A DNA stretch of 64,000 bases from the NCBI RefSeq assembly GCF_002240355.1, contig NZ_CP016353.1, positions 1,972,501-2,036,500 on the forward strand. Direction: 5' to 3'. Position 1 is the first letter of the stretch. The number at the start of each line of letters is the position of its first letter. The notes under the pieces were generated by a model. It did not search any database and had not been told where the DNA came from. It saw nothing but the letters and a program-made list of their open reading frames with translations. The DNA is from Prauserella marina. Its GTDB lineage: Bacteria; Actinomycetota; Actinomycetes; Mycobacteriales; Pseudonocardiaceae. Below are positions 25,180 to 34,530 of this stretch, piece by piece. Made by a program: the position numbers and the translations under genes.

Positions 25180-26298
25180 ATGACCGCGTCGGCTCGCCCT
25201 GATCCGCTGCCAGGTCTCGTCGGTTTCGCCTCGGCGTTGCGGCAGGCGGGACTCGGCTGCGACGCGCACAGGGTGCAGGCATACCTGACGGCGGTGGAAC
25301 GGCTCGACGTCGGCGATCCGGCCCAGCTCTACTGGGCTGGCAGGCTGACATTGTGCGCTGACCCCGACGATCTGCCGCGCTACGACGAGGCGTTCGCGGC
25401 CTGGTTCGGCGGGACGGAACTCCGGCCGAGGCAACGCGGAGTCCCGCAGCCCAGGCAGCCGAAGCTGGCCGCGCTCGTGACGCAGTCCGGCGGTGAAGGG
25501 GAGACCGAAGAGGAGGGCGAGCAGGTCAGCGTCGCGGCCAGTGACGTGGAAGTGCTGAGGGACCGCGATCTCGGCGAGCTCAGCTCCGCCGAACGCCGCC
25601 ATCTCAGGGAACTGTTCGCGAAGCTCGATCCGGTGCTGCCCCTGCGTTCCTCGCTGCGCTACCGGTCGGCGAAACGCGGAAAACTAGACCAGGCAAGGAC
25701 GTTGCGCGCCATGGTCGCCCGCGGTGGCGAGCCTGGCGCGCTCTCCTACGCGAAGCACGGCCGCAGTCCTCGCCGCGTCGTGTTCCTCGTCGACGTGTCC
25801 GGTTCGATGAAGCCCTACGCCGACTCGCTGCTGCGCTTCGTCCACGTCGTCGTCCGCTCCGCGCCGCAGCGGGTCGAGGCTTTCACTCTCGGTACCCGGC
25901 TGACCAGGGTTTCCCGGCAACTGCGGCAGCGCGATCCCGAGCGCGCGATGCTCGCGGCAGGCGAGGCCGTCGCCGACTTCGCGGGCGGGACCCGGCTCGG
26001 CGAGACGATGCGCGGATTCCTCGACCGCTGGGGACAGCGGGGGCTCGCGCGCAGAGCCATCGTCGTGGTGTTCTCCGACGGCTGGGAACGGGGCGACGCG
26101 ACGTTGCTCGGTGAGCAGACCGCGCGGCTGCGCAGGCTCGCGCACCGGGTGTTCTGGGTGAATCCACACGCGGGGCGCGAGGGCTACGCCCCTGTCCAAT
26201 CCGGGATCGCCGCCGCGCTCCCGCACGTTGACCGGTTGCTGGCCGGGCACAGTCTGGCCACGTTGGAACGACTTCTCCGGGAGATCCGCGATGCATGA
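25180..26298 (+). CDS. VWA-domain protein (CoxE-like)
   Basis: A 372-aa protein with a von Willebrand A domain in its C-terminal half. The MIDAS metal site is seen as DVSGSM near residue 206, with a later Thr in FAGGTRLGE and an FSDGWERGD loop. A Glu-rich segment (GEGETEEEGEQ) links it to the N-terminal part. Partner of the AAA ATPase just upstream in Mo-hydroxylase maturation. Confidence 0.85.
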   Translation: MTASARPDPLPGLVGFASALRQAGLGCDAHRVQAYLTAVERLDVGDPAQLYWAGRLTLCADPDDLPRYDEAFAAWFGGTELRPRQRGVPQPRQPKLAALVTQSGGEGETEEEGEQVSVAASDVEVLRDRDLGELSSAERRHLRELFAKLDPVLPLRSSLRYRSAKRGKLDQARTLRAMVARGGEPGALSYAKHGRSPRRVVFLVDVSGSMKPYADSLLRFVHVVVRSAPQRVEAFTLGTRLTRVSRQLRQRDPERAMLAAGEAVADFAGGTRLGETMRGFLDRWGQRGLARRAIVVVFSDGWERGDATLLGEQTARLRRLAHRVFWVNPHAGREGYAPVQSGIAAALPHVDRLLAGHSLATLERLLREIRDA

Positions 26299-27415
26299 CG
26301 TGCTTGACGAACTCCACCGGCGCTGGTCCGGAGGCGAGACGGTCGGGGTGGGAACCGTGGTCGCGACCTTCTCGTCGGCGCCGCGAGCGCCGGGTGCCGC
26401 GATGCTGGTCGGGGCGGACGGCACCGCTGTCGGCAGCGTCTCGGGCGGTTGTGTCGAGGGCGCGGTGTACGAGCTGGCGCAGCGGGTCGTCGCCGACCGG
26501 GTTCCGGTGCTCCAGCGCTACGGCGTCTCCGACGACGACGCCTTCGCCGTCGGCCTCACCTGTGGCGGCATCATCGACATCTTCGTCGAGCACGTCGACC
26601 GCGAATCCATGCCGGAACTCGGCGCGCTCATCGACTCGGTGCGACAGGGCAGGCCGGTCGCCGTGGTGACCGTCATCGAGCACCAGGAAGCGGCGTTGCT
26701 CGGCAAGCGCATGCTCGTGTGGCCTGACGGCGCCGAGGGAACACTGGGCTCGGGCAGGATCGACGACGCGGTCGTCGACGACGCGCGCGGCCTGCTGGCA
26801 GGCGGCCGGTCGGGCACCCTGCACTACGGACCGGACGGTCAGCGCAGAGGCGAGGGCATGGCGGTGTTCGTCAACACCTTCGAGCCGCCGCCGAGGATGC
26901 TCGTGTTCGGCGCGATCGACTTCGCGGCGGCGATGGCCAAGATGGGTTCCTACCTCGGCTACCAGGTGACCGTGTGCGACGCGCGGCCCGTTTTCGCCAC
27001 CAGGACGCGGTTTCCCGATGCCGACGAGGTGGTCGTGGACTGGCCACACCGCTACCTGAGCGCGGAGGCCGAGCAGGGCCGCGTCGACGGCCGCACGGTC
27101 ATCACCGTGCTGACCCACGACCCGAAGTTCGATGTCCCGCTGCTGGAGGTCGCGTTGCGACTCGGCGTCGGCTACATCGGCGCGATGGGGTCGAGGAGAA
27201 CCCACGACGACCGGCTGGCTCGGCTCAGGGAAGCCGGGATGACCGATGGTGAACTGAAGCGGCTCGCGTCGCCGATCGGCCTCGACCTCGGCGCGCGCAC
27301 CCCCGAGGAGACCGCGGTGTCGATCGCGGCGGAGATCATCGCGTTGCGGTGGGGCGGGGGCGGGCGGCGGCTCGCCGATCTCGAAGGCCGCATCCACGGA
27401 GAGCAGGAACGTTAG
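26291..27415 (+). CDS. xdhC: XdhC-family molybdenum hydroxylase maturation protein
   Basis: A 374-aa protein with the XdhC/CoxI N-terminal domain (SGGCVEGAVYE near residue 55, LTCGGIIDI near 93) and a C-terminal Rossmann-like domain with GYIGAMGSRRTHDDR. XdhC binds and sulfurates the molybdenum cofactor before insertion. Its start overlaps the VWA gene end by eight bases. Confidence 0.88.
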   Translation: MHDVLDELHRRWSGGETVGVGTVVATFSSAPRAPGAAMLVGADGTAVGSVSGGCVEGAVYELAQRVVADRVPVLQRYGVSDDDAFAVGLTCGGIIDIFVEHVDRESMPELGALIDSVRQGRPVAVVTVIEHQEAALLGKRMLVWPDGAEGTLGSGRIDDAVVDDARGLLAGGRSGTLHYGPDGQRRGEGMAVFVNTFEPPPRMLVFGAIDFAAAMAKMGSYLGYQVTVCDARPVFATRTRFPDADEVVVDWPHRYLSAEAEQGRVDGRTVITVLTHDPKFDVPLLEVALRLGVGYIGAMGSRRTHDDRLARLREAGMTDGELKRLASPIGLDLGARTPEETAVSIAAEIIALRWGGGGRRLADLEGRIHGEQER

Positions 27416-27587
27416 CGGACCTGAGTTTTGCCGATCCGTTGAAAAGGCTGGTACCGATCGAGGGACGGATATCCGCAGGTGCGGAAATAGCCTGGATGAT
27501 AGGACCGCGTTCGCGGATCAGGGCAGGTCGCCTCTCCAGCCGGGGGTTGTCCGGAAGACGACGACGTAGCAGGCTCGCCTTTGTGAG

Positions 27588-27651
27588 GCCGATCACCGGC
27601 GACGGTGATCGGCTCAGGCCGTTCCCCAGCGGCCCGCTCGCGTGGCGGGCC
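27588..27651 (+). promoter_or_regulatory. two strong hairpins in the leader of coxS
   Basis: A perfect 10-bp inverted repeat (GCCGATCACC 27588-27597, GGTGATCGGC 27604-27613) is followed by a perfect 7-bp one (GGCCCGC 27631-27637, GCGGGCC 27645-27651) ending nine bases before the CAGGAGG ribosome binding site. The 256-bp gap 27416-27671 holds another small hairpin (TCCGC-AGGT-GCGGA) near 27471. They may act as terminator, riboregulator or operator; I cannot match them to a known riboswitch. Confidence 0.45.
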
Positions 27652-27671
27652 GAGCCACCACAGGAGGCCCA

Positions 27672-28214
27672 ATGCGCATAACCGTCACAGTCGACGGCAC
27701 CAGCTACACCGACGATGTCGAGCCTCGCACGCTCCTCGTGCACCACCTGCGTGAGCGGCTCGGCAAGGTCGGAACCGTGGTTGGATGCGACACCAGCAAC
27801 TGCGGAGCCTGCACCGTCCATCTCGACGGGCACAGCGTCAAATCCTGCTCCGTGCTCGCCGTGCAAGCCGACGGCTCAGAGATCACCACCATCGAGGGAC
27901 TCGCCCGCGACGGTCAGCTTCATCCCGTGCAGCAAGCATTTCACGACAACCACGCGCTCCAATGTGGGTTCTGCACACCGGGGATGATCATGCAGTCCAT
28001 CGACCTGCTCGCCGACAATCCCGAACCGGACGAGCACGCCGTGCGCGAGGGCCTTGAGGGAAACCTGTGCCGCTGCACGGGCTATCAGAACATCGTGAAA
28101 GCGGTCAGGGACGCGGCAGACCACATGCGACCAGGCGCCGGTCCCGAGGCCGAGCGCGTCGACGAGGCCACCGGAAGCAGGACGGCATCCAGTGTCGGCG
28201 GAGGTGGCGAATGA
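27672..28214 (+). CDS. coxS: molybdenum hydroxylase [2Fe-2S] small subunit (CoxS-like)
   Basis: A 180-aa iron-sulfur subunit. Cys39, 44, 47 and 59 hold the plant-type [2Fe-2S] cluster and Cys98, 101, 133 and 135 the second one. The C-terminal tail beyond residue 150 is longer than usual and disordered-looking. ATG 27672 follows CAGGAGG. Its stop overlaps coxL (ATGA). Confidence 0.92.
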   Translation: MRITVTVDGTSYTDDVEPRTLLVHHLRERLGKVGTVVGCDTSNCGACTVHLDGHSVKSCSVLAVQADGSEITTIEGLARDGQLHPVQQAFHDNHALQCGFCTPGMIMQSIDLLADNPEPDEHAVREGLEGNLCRCTGYQNIVKAVRDAADHMRPGAGPEAERVDEATGSRTASSVGGGGE

Positions 28215-30652
28215 CCGCGACAGCCGAACCCGAGGTAGGCAAGGCCAGGCTCCGCAAAGAGGACGCGCGGCTGATCACCGGCCGCACCCGCTGGACCGAC
28301 AACATGAGCCTGCCCGGCATGGTGCACCTCGCCGTGCTGCGCAGCACGATGGCGCACGCTCGCATCGTCAACATCGACATTTCGGCGGCCAAGGAGAAGC
28401 CGGGTGTGCTCGCCGTGTACACCGGTGACGACCTCGATCCCGGCGGCGCCATCGGCATGCCGTGCGCGTGGCCGATCACCCCGGACATGAAGTCGCCGCG
28501 CAGGCCGGTGCTGGCCCAGGGCACGGTCAACTTCGCCGGCGAAGGCGTGGCCGTCGTCGTCGCGAGGTCGGCAGCGGAAGCCGAGGACGCGCTCGCCGAC
28601 ATCGACGTCGACTACGAAGAGTTGCCCGTCGTGCTCGGGCTGGAGAACGCGCTCGCCGACGGCGCTCCGCTCGTGCACGAGGACCTTGGCACCAACCGCA
28701 ACGCGCTGTGGAAGTTCGATTCCGGCGAGGCAGGCTCCGGCGGTGACGTCGAGGAGGCCATCTCCCAGGCCGAGGTGGTGCTCAAGCGCCGGTTCCGGCA
28801 GCAGCGGCTCGTTCCCGCTTTCATGGAACCGCGCTCTGTGGTCGTCGACCCCACCGCGCCGCAGTTGACAATGTGGTCGTCCACTCAGGTGCCGCACATC
28901 CTCAAGACGATGTCCGCGCTGACGCTCGGGTTGCCTGAGCACAAGGTGCGGGTCATCGCGCCCGATGTCGGCGGCGGTTTCGGCGGCAAGATCGCCGTGC
29001 TGCCGGAGGAGATCATGGCGCTGCTGGTGGCGCAGAAGACCGGAAAGCCGGTCAAGTGGACCGAATCCCGTTCGGAGACCATGACCGCCGCCCACCACGG
29101 CCGCGACCAGATCCAGGACCTCACCATCGCGGCCACCCGGGACGGCAAGGTCACCGGGCTCAAGGTGGAACTGCTCGCCGACATGGGCGCCTACCTCGGC
29201 CTCGTCGGGCCTGGCGTGCCGATTCTCGGCGCGTTCATGTTCAACGCCATCTACAAGATTCCCGCCTACCATTTCGCCTGCACCAACGTGTTCACCAACA
29301 CCACGCTCACCGACGCCTACCGCGGCGCGGGCCGTCCTGAGGCGACGTTCGGCATCGAGCGGATCATGGACGAACTCGCGGCCGAACTCGGTATCGAGCC
29401 GATGGAGCTGCGCAGGAAGAACTGGATCACGCACGAGGAATTCCCCTACACCACCGTTTCCACGCTGACCTACGACTCCGGCAACTACGAGGCGGCCACC
29501 GACAAGGCCATGCGGTTGTTCGACTACGAAGGACTGCGCAGGGAACAGCGGGAGCGGCGCGAGCGCAACGATCCCGTGCAACTCGGCATCGGCATCTCGA
29601 CCTTCACCGAGATGTGCGGGCTCGCTCCTTCGAGGGTGCTCGGTTCACTCGACTACGGCGCGGGCGGCTGGGAACACGCCGCGATCCGCATGCTGCCGAC
29701 CGGCAAGGTCGAGGTCATCACCGGCTCCTCGGCGCACGGGCAGGGACACGAGACGGCGTGGAGCCAGATCGTGTCCGATCAGCTCGGTATCCCGTTCGAG
29801 GACATCGAAGTGCTGCACGGTGACACGCATTCGTCGCCGAAGGGACTCGACACTTACGGCTCGCGATCGCTTGCCGTGGGCGGCATCGCGGTCGTCAAGG
29901 CATCCGAGAAGGTCGTCGCGAAGGCCAAGAAGATCGCGGCGCACATGATGGAATGCGCCGAGGACGACCTCGAATTCGCCGAGGGGAAGTTCACGGTCGC
30001 CGGAACCGACCGTTCCACCGCCATCCAGGAGGTCGCCTTCGCCGCGTTCATGGCGCACGATCTGCCGGACGGAGTCGAGCCCTCCCTCGATTCGGAAGCC
30101 GTGTACGACCCGGAGAACTTCTCGTTCCCGCACGGAACCCACCTGTGCGCGACCGAGATCGACACCGAGACGGGAAGGGTCAGGCTGCGTTCCTACGTCT
30201 GCGTCGACGATGTCGGCAAGGTGGTCAACCCGGTCATCGTGGAAGGCCAGATGCACGGCGGGCTCGCGCAGGGCATCGCGCAGGCGCTCTTCGAGGAGGC
30301 GGTATTCGACGAGGGCGGCACGCTGACCTCGGGTACGTTCGCCGACTACCTGCTGCCATCGGCCGCCGACCTTCCCTCGTTCACCACCGACCGTACGGAA
30401 ACCCCGTCGACCACCAACCCGCTCGGGGTCAAGGGAGTCGGCGAGGCAGGCACGATCGCCTCGACACCCGCCGTGATCAACGCGATCGTCGACGCGCTAC
30501 GGCCCTACGGTGTCAGCGACGTGGAGATGCCCGCGACGCCCATGCGGGTGTGGAGGGCCATCCACACCGGCGAGACCGCGGCGGGCGGCCCAGGTGCCGA
30601 GGCCGGTGGCGGTCTCGGTTCGATCGACGCGAATCGCGGAGGTGCGCAGTGA
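28211..30652 (+). CDS. coxL: molybdenum hydroxylase large subunit, form II CoxL-like
   Basis: An 813-aa xanthine-dehydrogenase-family catalytic subunit binding the Mo-CDP cofactor. VGGGFGGK near residue 256 and GQGHETAW near 512 are cofactor contacts, and Glu745 in GVGEAG is the usual catalytic base. The active-site loop at 369-375 reads AYRGAGR, the form II signature, not the AYxCSFR loop of form I CO dehydrogenase. So CO oxidation is not supported; the true substrate is unknown. Confidence 0.92.
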   Translation: MTATAEPEVGKARLRKEDARLITGRTRWTDNMSLPGMVHLAVLRSTMAHARIVNIDISAAKEKPGVLAVYTGDDLDPGGAIGMPCAWPITPDMKSPRRPVLAQGTVNFAGEGVAVVVARSAAEAEDALADIDVDYEELPVVLGLENALADGAPLVHEDLGTNRNALWKFDSGEAGSGGDVEEAISQAEVVLKRRFRQQRLVPAFMEPRSVVVDPTAPQLTMWSSTQVPHILKTMSALTLGLPEHKVRVIAPDVGGGFGGKIAVLPEEIMALLVAQKTGKPVKWTESRSETMTAAHHGRDQIQDLTIAATRDGKVTGLKVELLADMGAYLGLVGPGVPILGAFMFNAIYKIPAYHFACTNVFTNTTLTDAYRGAGRPEATFGIERIMDELAAELGIEPMELRRKNWITHEEFPYTTVSTLTYDSGNYEAATDKAMRLFDYEGLRREQRERRERNDPVQLGIGISTFTEMCGLAPSRVLGSLDYGAGGWEHAAIRMLPTGKVEVITGSSAHGQGHETAWSQIVSDQLGIPFEDIEVLHGDTHSSPKGLDTYGSRSLAVGGIAVVKASEKVVAKAKKIAAHMMECAEDDLEFAEGKFTVAGTDRSTAIQEVAFAAFMAHDLPDGVEPSLDSEAVYDPENFSFPHGTHLCATEIDTETGRVRLRSYVCVDDVGKVVNPVIVEGQMHGGLAQGIAQALFEEAVFDEGGTLTSGTFADYLLPSAADLPSFTTDRTETPSTTNPLGVKGVGEAGTIASTPAVINAIVDALRPYGVSDVEMPATPMRVWRAIHTGETAAGGPGAEAGGGLGSIDANRGGAQ

Positions 30653-31503
30653 TTCCCGCCCCTTTCGAGTACGTTGCACCGTCCACTGTGGATGACGCGG
30701 TGCGGGCGCTCGCCGAAGGTGGAGAAGACGCCAAGGTGCTCGCCGGAGGACAGAGCCTGCTTCCGGTGCTGCGCATGCGGCTCGCCGCCCCCACGAAGAT
30801 CGTCGATCTCGGCAAAGTCGCGGAACTGCGCGGTGTGCGCGAGGAGGGCGACGTTCTCGTCATCGGTGCCATGACGACGCACTACGAGGTGCAGCGCGAT
30901 CCGCTGATCGCCGACCACGCGGCGTTGCTCGTCAAGGCAACCGACACCGTCGCCGATCCACAGGTGCGCCACCGGGGTACGTTCGGTGGCTCGATCGCGC
31001 ACGCCGATCCGGCGGGTGACCTGCTCGCGCCGGCGCTCGCGCTGGATGCCGAGATGGTCGTGTGCGGAATGGACGGACGTCGCACCGTTGCGGCCGCCGA
31101 CTTCTTCGACGACTTCTTCACGACCGCGCTGCGGCCCGACGAAATCCTCGTGGAGGTACGCGTCCCCAAGCACACCGGATGGCAGGCGCACTACGAGAAA
31201 TTCAACAGGGTCGCACAGGCGTGGTCGATGGTGGCCGTCGCGGCGACCGTGCGCACCGACGGCGACACCATCGCCGAGGCGAAGGTCGGGCTGACCAACA
31301 TGTCCTCGGTGCCGGTGAGGGCGACCGGAGTCGAATCGGCACTGGTGGGGCAGCCCGCGACCGCCGAAGCGATTCGCGCGGCGGCCGAGCACGCCGCCGA
31401 GGGAACCAACCCGACGGTCGACGGCAACGCCGACGTCGAGTACCGCCAGCACCTCGCGAGGGTGCTCACCGGAAGGGCGATTTCGGCAGCCGTCGCGGGC
31501 TGA
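30649..31503 (+). CDS. coxM: molybdenum hydroxylase FAD-binding subunit (CoxM-like)
   Basis: A 284-aa flavoprotein subunit that passes electrons from the iron-sulfur clusters to the acceptor. AGGQSLLP at residues 32-39 and the TFGGSIAHADPAGD segment near 115 contact FAD. GTG 30649 overlaps the coxL stop (GTGA). Gene order S-L-M differs from the M-S-L order of classical form I operons. Confidence 0.9.
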   Translation: MIPAPFEYVAPSTVDDAVRALAEGGEDAKVLAGGQSLLPVLRMRLAAPTKIVDLGKVAELRGVREEGDVLVIGAMTTHYEVQRDPLIADHAALLVKATDTVADPQVRHRGTFGGSIAHADPAGDLLAPALALDAEMVVCGMDGRRTVAAADFFDDFFTTALRPDEILVEVRVPKHTGWQAHYEKFNRVAQAWSMVAVAATVRTDGDTIAEAKVGLTNMSSVPVRATGVESALVGQPATAEAIRAAAEHAAEGTNPTVDGNADVEYRQHLARVLTGRAISAAVAG

Positions 31504-31647
31504 TCGCGGCCCCGAGGTCACCGTGGTCGCCGAGATCGGGACTATGGTGGCTTCGGGGCGGTTTCCGGTCATGCCGGTGAGTGCGTCAGGCAGGCCCGGT
31601 GCCCCGATGGATGGCGATGATCGGCCACGCAGAAAGGAGGTCGGCCC

Positions 31648-32490
31648 GTGCGGCTCGACCACGAGTTCACCGTCCCGGCGCCCATCGACGAGGTGTGGAA
31701 GGCGGTGCTGGAACCCGAAAAGGTCGCGCCCTGCATGCCGGGAGCGACGCTGACGGCGGTGGACGGCGACACCTTCAAAGGCACGGTGAAGGTCAAGCTG
31801 GGGCCGGTATCGTTGCTGTACAAGGGATCCGGTGAGTTTCTTGAGAAGGACGAGGCCGCGCGCAAGATCGTCATCAAGGCTTCCGGAAAGGACGCGCGAG
31901 GGGCGGGCACCGCCGCGGCGACGGTCACCGTGACGCTCACGGCCCAGGGTGATTCGACCAAGGGAACCGTCGCGACGGACCTCAACGTCACCGGCAGGCC
32001 AGCCCAGTTCGGGCGCGGCATGATCTCCGAGGTCGGTGGCAAGATCCTCGACACCTTCGCAGGCAACCTCGCCGACATGCTCACGGGAGCGGACGGTGAC
32101 TCCGCTGGTGACTCTGGCGGTGCTGGAGCTTCCGGTGCTGGTGGAGCGGCCGGGGCGTCGGGTGCGGGTAAGGCCGCCGGAGCTGGAGCCGGAGCCGGAG
32201 CCGGAGCCGGAGCTGGTACCGGTGCTGGTGCTGGCGCGGGTTCTGGTGCTGGCTCGGCCGCGGACGCGGCTGCCGGTGGTGCGGGAGCGCGGACGGGCGC
32301 TGCGGGCGCGCGGGAGCCGGAGCCCGAGAAACCGAAGCTGGAGAGCGTGAAGTCGGTCAAGGAAGCCGAGGCGATCGACCTGTTCGACTATGCGGGTGCC
32401 TCGGTTGCCAAGCGGTTGGCGCCGGTGGTCGCCGGGCTCGCGGCGCTGTTCGCGGTGCTGGCGATAGTCCGGGCCCTCCGCCGCCGCTAA
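31648..32490 (+). CDS. coxG: CoxG-like SRPBCC protein with C-terminal membrane anchor
   Basis: A 280-aa protein in three parts: an SRPBCC/CoxG domain (residues 1-150, with PAPIDEVWKAVLEPEKVAPCMPGA), a Gly/Ala-rich linker (about 155-215) and a hydrophobic helix near 257-277 before RRR. CoxG proteins tether CO dehydrogenase to the membrane and have been linked to quinone handling. It would couple this enzyme to the respiratory chain (inference). GTG 31648 follows AAAGGAGG. Confidence 0.85.
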   Translation: MRLDHEFTVPAPIDEVWKAVLEPEKVAPCMPGATLTAVDGDTFKGTVKVKLGPVSLLYKGSGEFLEKDEAARKIVIKASGKDARGAGTAAATVTVTLTAQGDSTKGTVATDLNVTGRPAQFGRGMISEVGGKILDTFAGNLADMLTGADGDSAGDSGGAGASGAGGAAGASGAGKAAGAGAGAGAGAGAGTGAGAGAGSGAGSAADAAAGGAGARTGAAGAREPEPEKPKLESVKSVKEAEAIDLFDYAGASVAKRLAPVVAGLAALFAVLAIVRALRRR

Positions 32491-32496
32491 CCACCA

Positions 32497-32670
32497 AGCC
32501 AGCCGAGTTCCGCACCCAGCCCGTCGAGTTCCGCACTCAGGCCGCCGAGTTCCGCACCCAGGTCGTCGAGATCCGCGCTCGGGTCGTCGAGTTCCGCACC
32601 CAAGCCAGCCGAGTTCCGCGTCCAGCCCGTCGAGTTCTGCGTCCAGGTCGGCCGAGTTCTGCGCCGGTGC
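32497..32670. repeat. 21-bp repeat array A, eight units
   Basis: Eight copies of a GAGTTCCGCACCCA-centred unit start at 32504, 32525, 32546, 32567, 32588, 32610, 32631 and 32653, a period of 21 with two 22-base steps. Read on the minus strand the unit is TGGGTGCGGAACTCG, the same family as arrays B and C. The array begins seven bases after the coxG stop. Confidence 0.85.
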
Positions 32671-32721
32671 CTGGTGCCCGCTCGCTCCTCAGATCGTGTG
32701 ACACCGGCGAGTTGACGCGTC

Positions 32722-32761
32722 GGCATGTGCCGCCGCGAACGGGCATGTGCCGCCGCGAACG
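32722..32761. repeat. perfect 20-bp tandem duplication
   Basis: Two identical copies of GGCATGTGCCGCCGCGAACG lie head to tail (32722-32741 and 32742-32761) between repeat arrays A and B. No gene covers them. Each copy holds the small palindrome GGCATGTGCC. Confidence 0.85.
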
Positions 32762-32892
32762 GCTGTAGTGCTCGCCCGAAGCGTCGAGTCGACTGACCAC
32801 CACGTGCGTCGGTTCCTCGGCGAGCGACCAGGCTTGCCGATGGCCGTGGCGAGCGGTCCAGTCGCCCCAACGGGCATCTCGATGGCCCGGAT

Positions 32893-33051
32893 GCGGGTTT
32901 CGGCGACCCGAGTGCGGATCTCGGCGACCTGGGTGCGGATCTCGGCGACCTGGGTGCGGCTTTCGGCGACCTGGGTGCGGCTTTCGGCGACCTGAGTGCG
33001 GATCTCGCCGACCCGAGTGCGGCTGTCGGTGACCTGGGCGGGGGACTCGCG
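32893..33051. repeat. 21-bp repeat array B, seven units plus terminal unit
   Basis: Seven exact 21-base steps from 32893 to 33039, consensus GCGGATCTCGGCGACCTGGGT, followed by GGGGGACTCGCG at 33040-33051. The same end follows array C at 4452. Array B runs in the opposite orientation to array A, about 220 bp away. The region 32491-33475 (985 bases) holds no convincing gene: arrays A and B, the 20-bp duplication and a low-complexity tract. Confidence 0.85.
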
Positions 33052-33279
33052 AGTGTGGGCCAGGGGACTCGCCGACCCGGGGCACGGATCTCGGCTGCTT
33101 GGTGCCTCCGCCATACGTGGGGCTGGCCACGGTCGGCCCGATTCACGGCCATCCGGGAAGGGGCGGCATGGCGGCACTGTTGCACTGGACGTGACGACCA
33201 CGGAAACGCGAGAACGCGACTCGGCCACTGGCGCCACCCTGGTTGCAACGCGATCGTCGGCAGTCCTGGCTCCAGTCAC

Positions 33280-33475
33280 CGCCCCGGCAACCACTGCTAT
33301 ATCCACCACTGCCCCGGCCATCATAGGCACCACAGCGGCCGCTCAGGCCACCACCACCCCGCCCGCTCCAGCCACCCCAGCCACAGCTCGGGCCACCCCA
33401 GCCCCACCCACGACGGCCACCCCGGCCATCCCAGCCGCCGCCAATGAGGCACGGCAACGGGCCGGAGCCGATCAC
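33280..33475. repeat. low-complexity CCA/GCC-rich tract upstream of a flavoprotein gene
   Basis: The 200 bases before the flavoprotein start are made of short CCACC, CCAGCC and GGCCAC repeats. Read in the flavoprotein frame they give Thr/Ala/Pro repeats (TTPPAPATPATA). An open frame runs through from 32996, but it also passes through array B, so I treat it as noncoding. A genuine Thr/Pro-rich N-terminal extension starting near 33192 cannot be excluded. Confidence 0.5.
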
Positions 33476-34528
33476 GTGACCGAGGTCGTGGTCATCGGGG
33501 CGGGGCAAGCGGGCCTTTCGGCCGCATACCACCTGCTCAAGGCGGGCCTGACCGGTGCGTCCGGCTTCGTCGTGCTCGATCACGGCAAGCGCGCGGGCGG
33601 CGCGTGGCAATACCGGTGGCCATCGTTGCGGCTGAGCAAAGCTCACGGGATCCACGACCTGCCCGGCATGTCACTCGGTCCGGCCGAAGGAGACCTTCCC
33701 GCCGCCGACGTGGTGTCCGCCTACTTCGACCGCTACGAGCGCGCCTTCGACCTGCCCGTGCGCCGCCCCGTCGACGTCCTTTCGGTGCGCCACGCACCCG
33801 ACCCCGGCTGGTTCCTCGTCGAGAGCACCACGGAATCGTGGCTCACCAGAGGCATCCTCAACGCGACGGGCACCTGGGACAAACCGTTCTGGCCCCGCTA
33901 CCCCGGCCAGGAGTTGTTCGAGGGACGTCAGTTGCACACGGCCGACTACCAGGGCGCCGCGGAGTTCTCGGGACGGCACGTCGTCGTGGTCGGCGGTGGT
34001 TCCTCCGCCGTGCAGCAACTGCTTGAGATCGCGCCGTCGGCCGCCGGAACGACCTGGGTCACCCGCAGGCCACCGGTGTTCCGCCACGAGGACTTCACGC
34101 CTGAATACGGGCGCGAGGTGGTGGCGAAGGTCGACCGCAGGGTTCGCGAGGGACGGCCACCAGGCAGCGTGGTGAGCGTGACCGGGCTGATGCTGACCCC
34201 CGAGGTCCGCGCCGCCCGCGAGGCAGGGGTACTGCACCGCCTTCCCATGTTCAGCACGCTCACCCCGCACGGGATCCGCTGGGCCGACGGGACCGAGCGG
34301 CGGGCCGACGTGATCCTCTGGGCGACGGGGTTCCGGGCCGCACTGGACCACCTCGCGCCGCTGCGGCTACGGGGGCCCGGCGGCGGGATCCGCATTTCCG
34401 GCGGCGGCACGCGGGTGGCCGACGAGCCACGTCTGCACCTGATCGGCTACGGGCCCTCGGCGAGCACCATCGGCGCCAACCGTGCCGGCCGGGTCGCGGT
34501 GCGGGAATTGCTCGACGAACTGCGCTGA
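33476..34528 (+). CDS. FAD-dependent NAD(P)-binding monooxygenase-like flavoprotein
   Basis: A 350-aa flavoprotein related to the CzcO/flavin-monooxygenase group. FAD motif GAGQAG is at residues 8-13, a second Rossmann motif GGGSSAVQQL is near 170, and ATGF near 282 is the typical ATG motif. The substrate is unknown. GTG 33476 has GGAG nine bases upstream. Confidence 0.78.
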   Translation: MTEVVVIGAGQAGLSAAYHLLKAGLTGASGFVVLDHGKRAGGAWQYRWPSLRLSKAHGIHDLPGMSLGPAEGDLPAADVVSAYFDRYERAFDLPVRRPVDVLSVRHAPDPGWFLVESTTESWLTRGILNATGTWDKPFWPRYPGQELFEGRQLHTADYQGAAEFSGRHVVVVGGGSSAVQQLLEIAPSAAGTTWVTRRPPVFRHEDFTPEYGREVVAKVDRRVREGRPPGSVVSVTGLMLTPEVRAAREAGVLHRLPMFSTLTPHGIRWADGTERRADVILWATGFRAALDHLAPLRLRGPGGGIRISGGGTRVADEPRLHLIGYGPSASTIGANRAGRVAVRELLDELR

Positions 34529-34530
34529 GG

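Noticed and set aside
28085-29581. 498-aa minus-strand frame
   Set aside because: Antisense to coxL with no recognisable domain.
28211-31503. Form I CO dehydrogenase
   Set aside because: The CoxL loop is AYRGAGR, without the form I Cys/Ser-Phe-Arg residues.
32497-33051. CRISPR array
   Set aside because: The 21-bp repeats are directly adjacent with no unique spacers, and no cas gene is present.
32996-33475. N-terminal 160 residues of the flavoprotein frame
   Set aside because: It begins inside repeat array B and continues through low-complexity DNA; flavoprotein homology starts at 33476.
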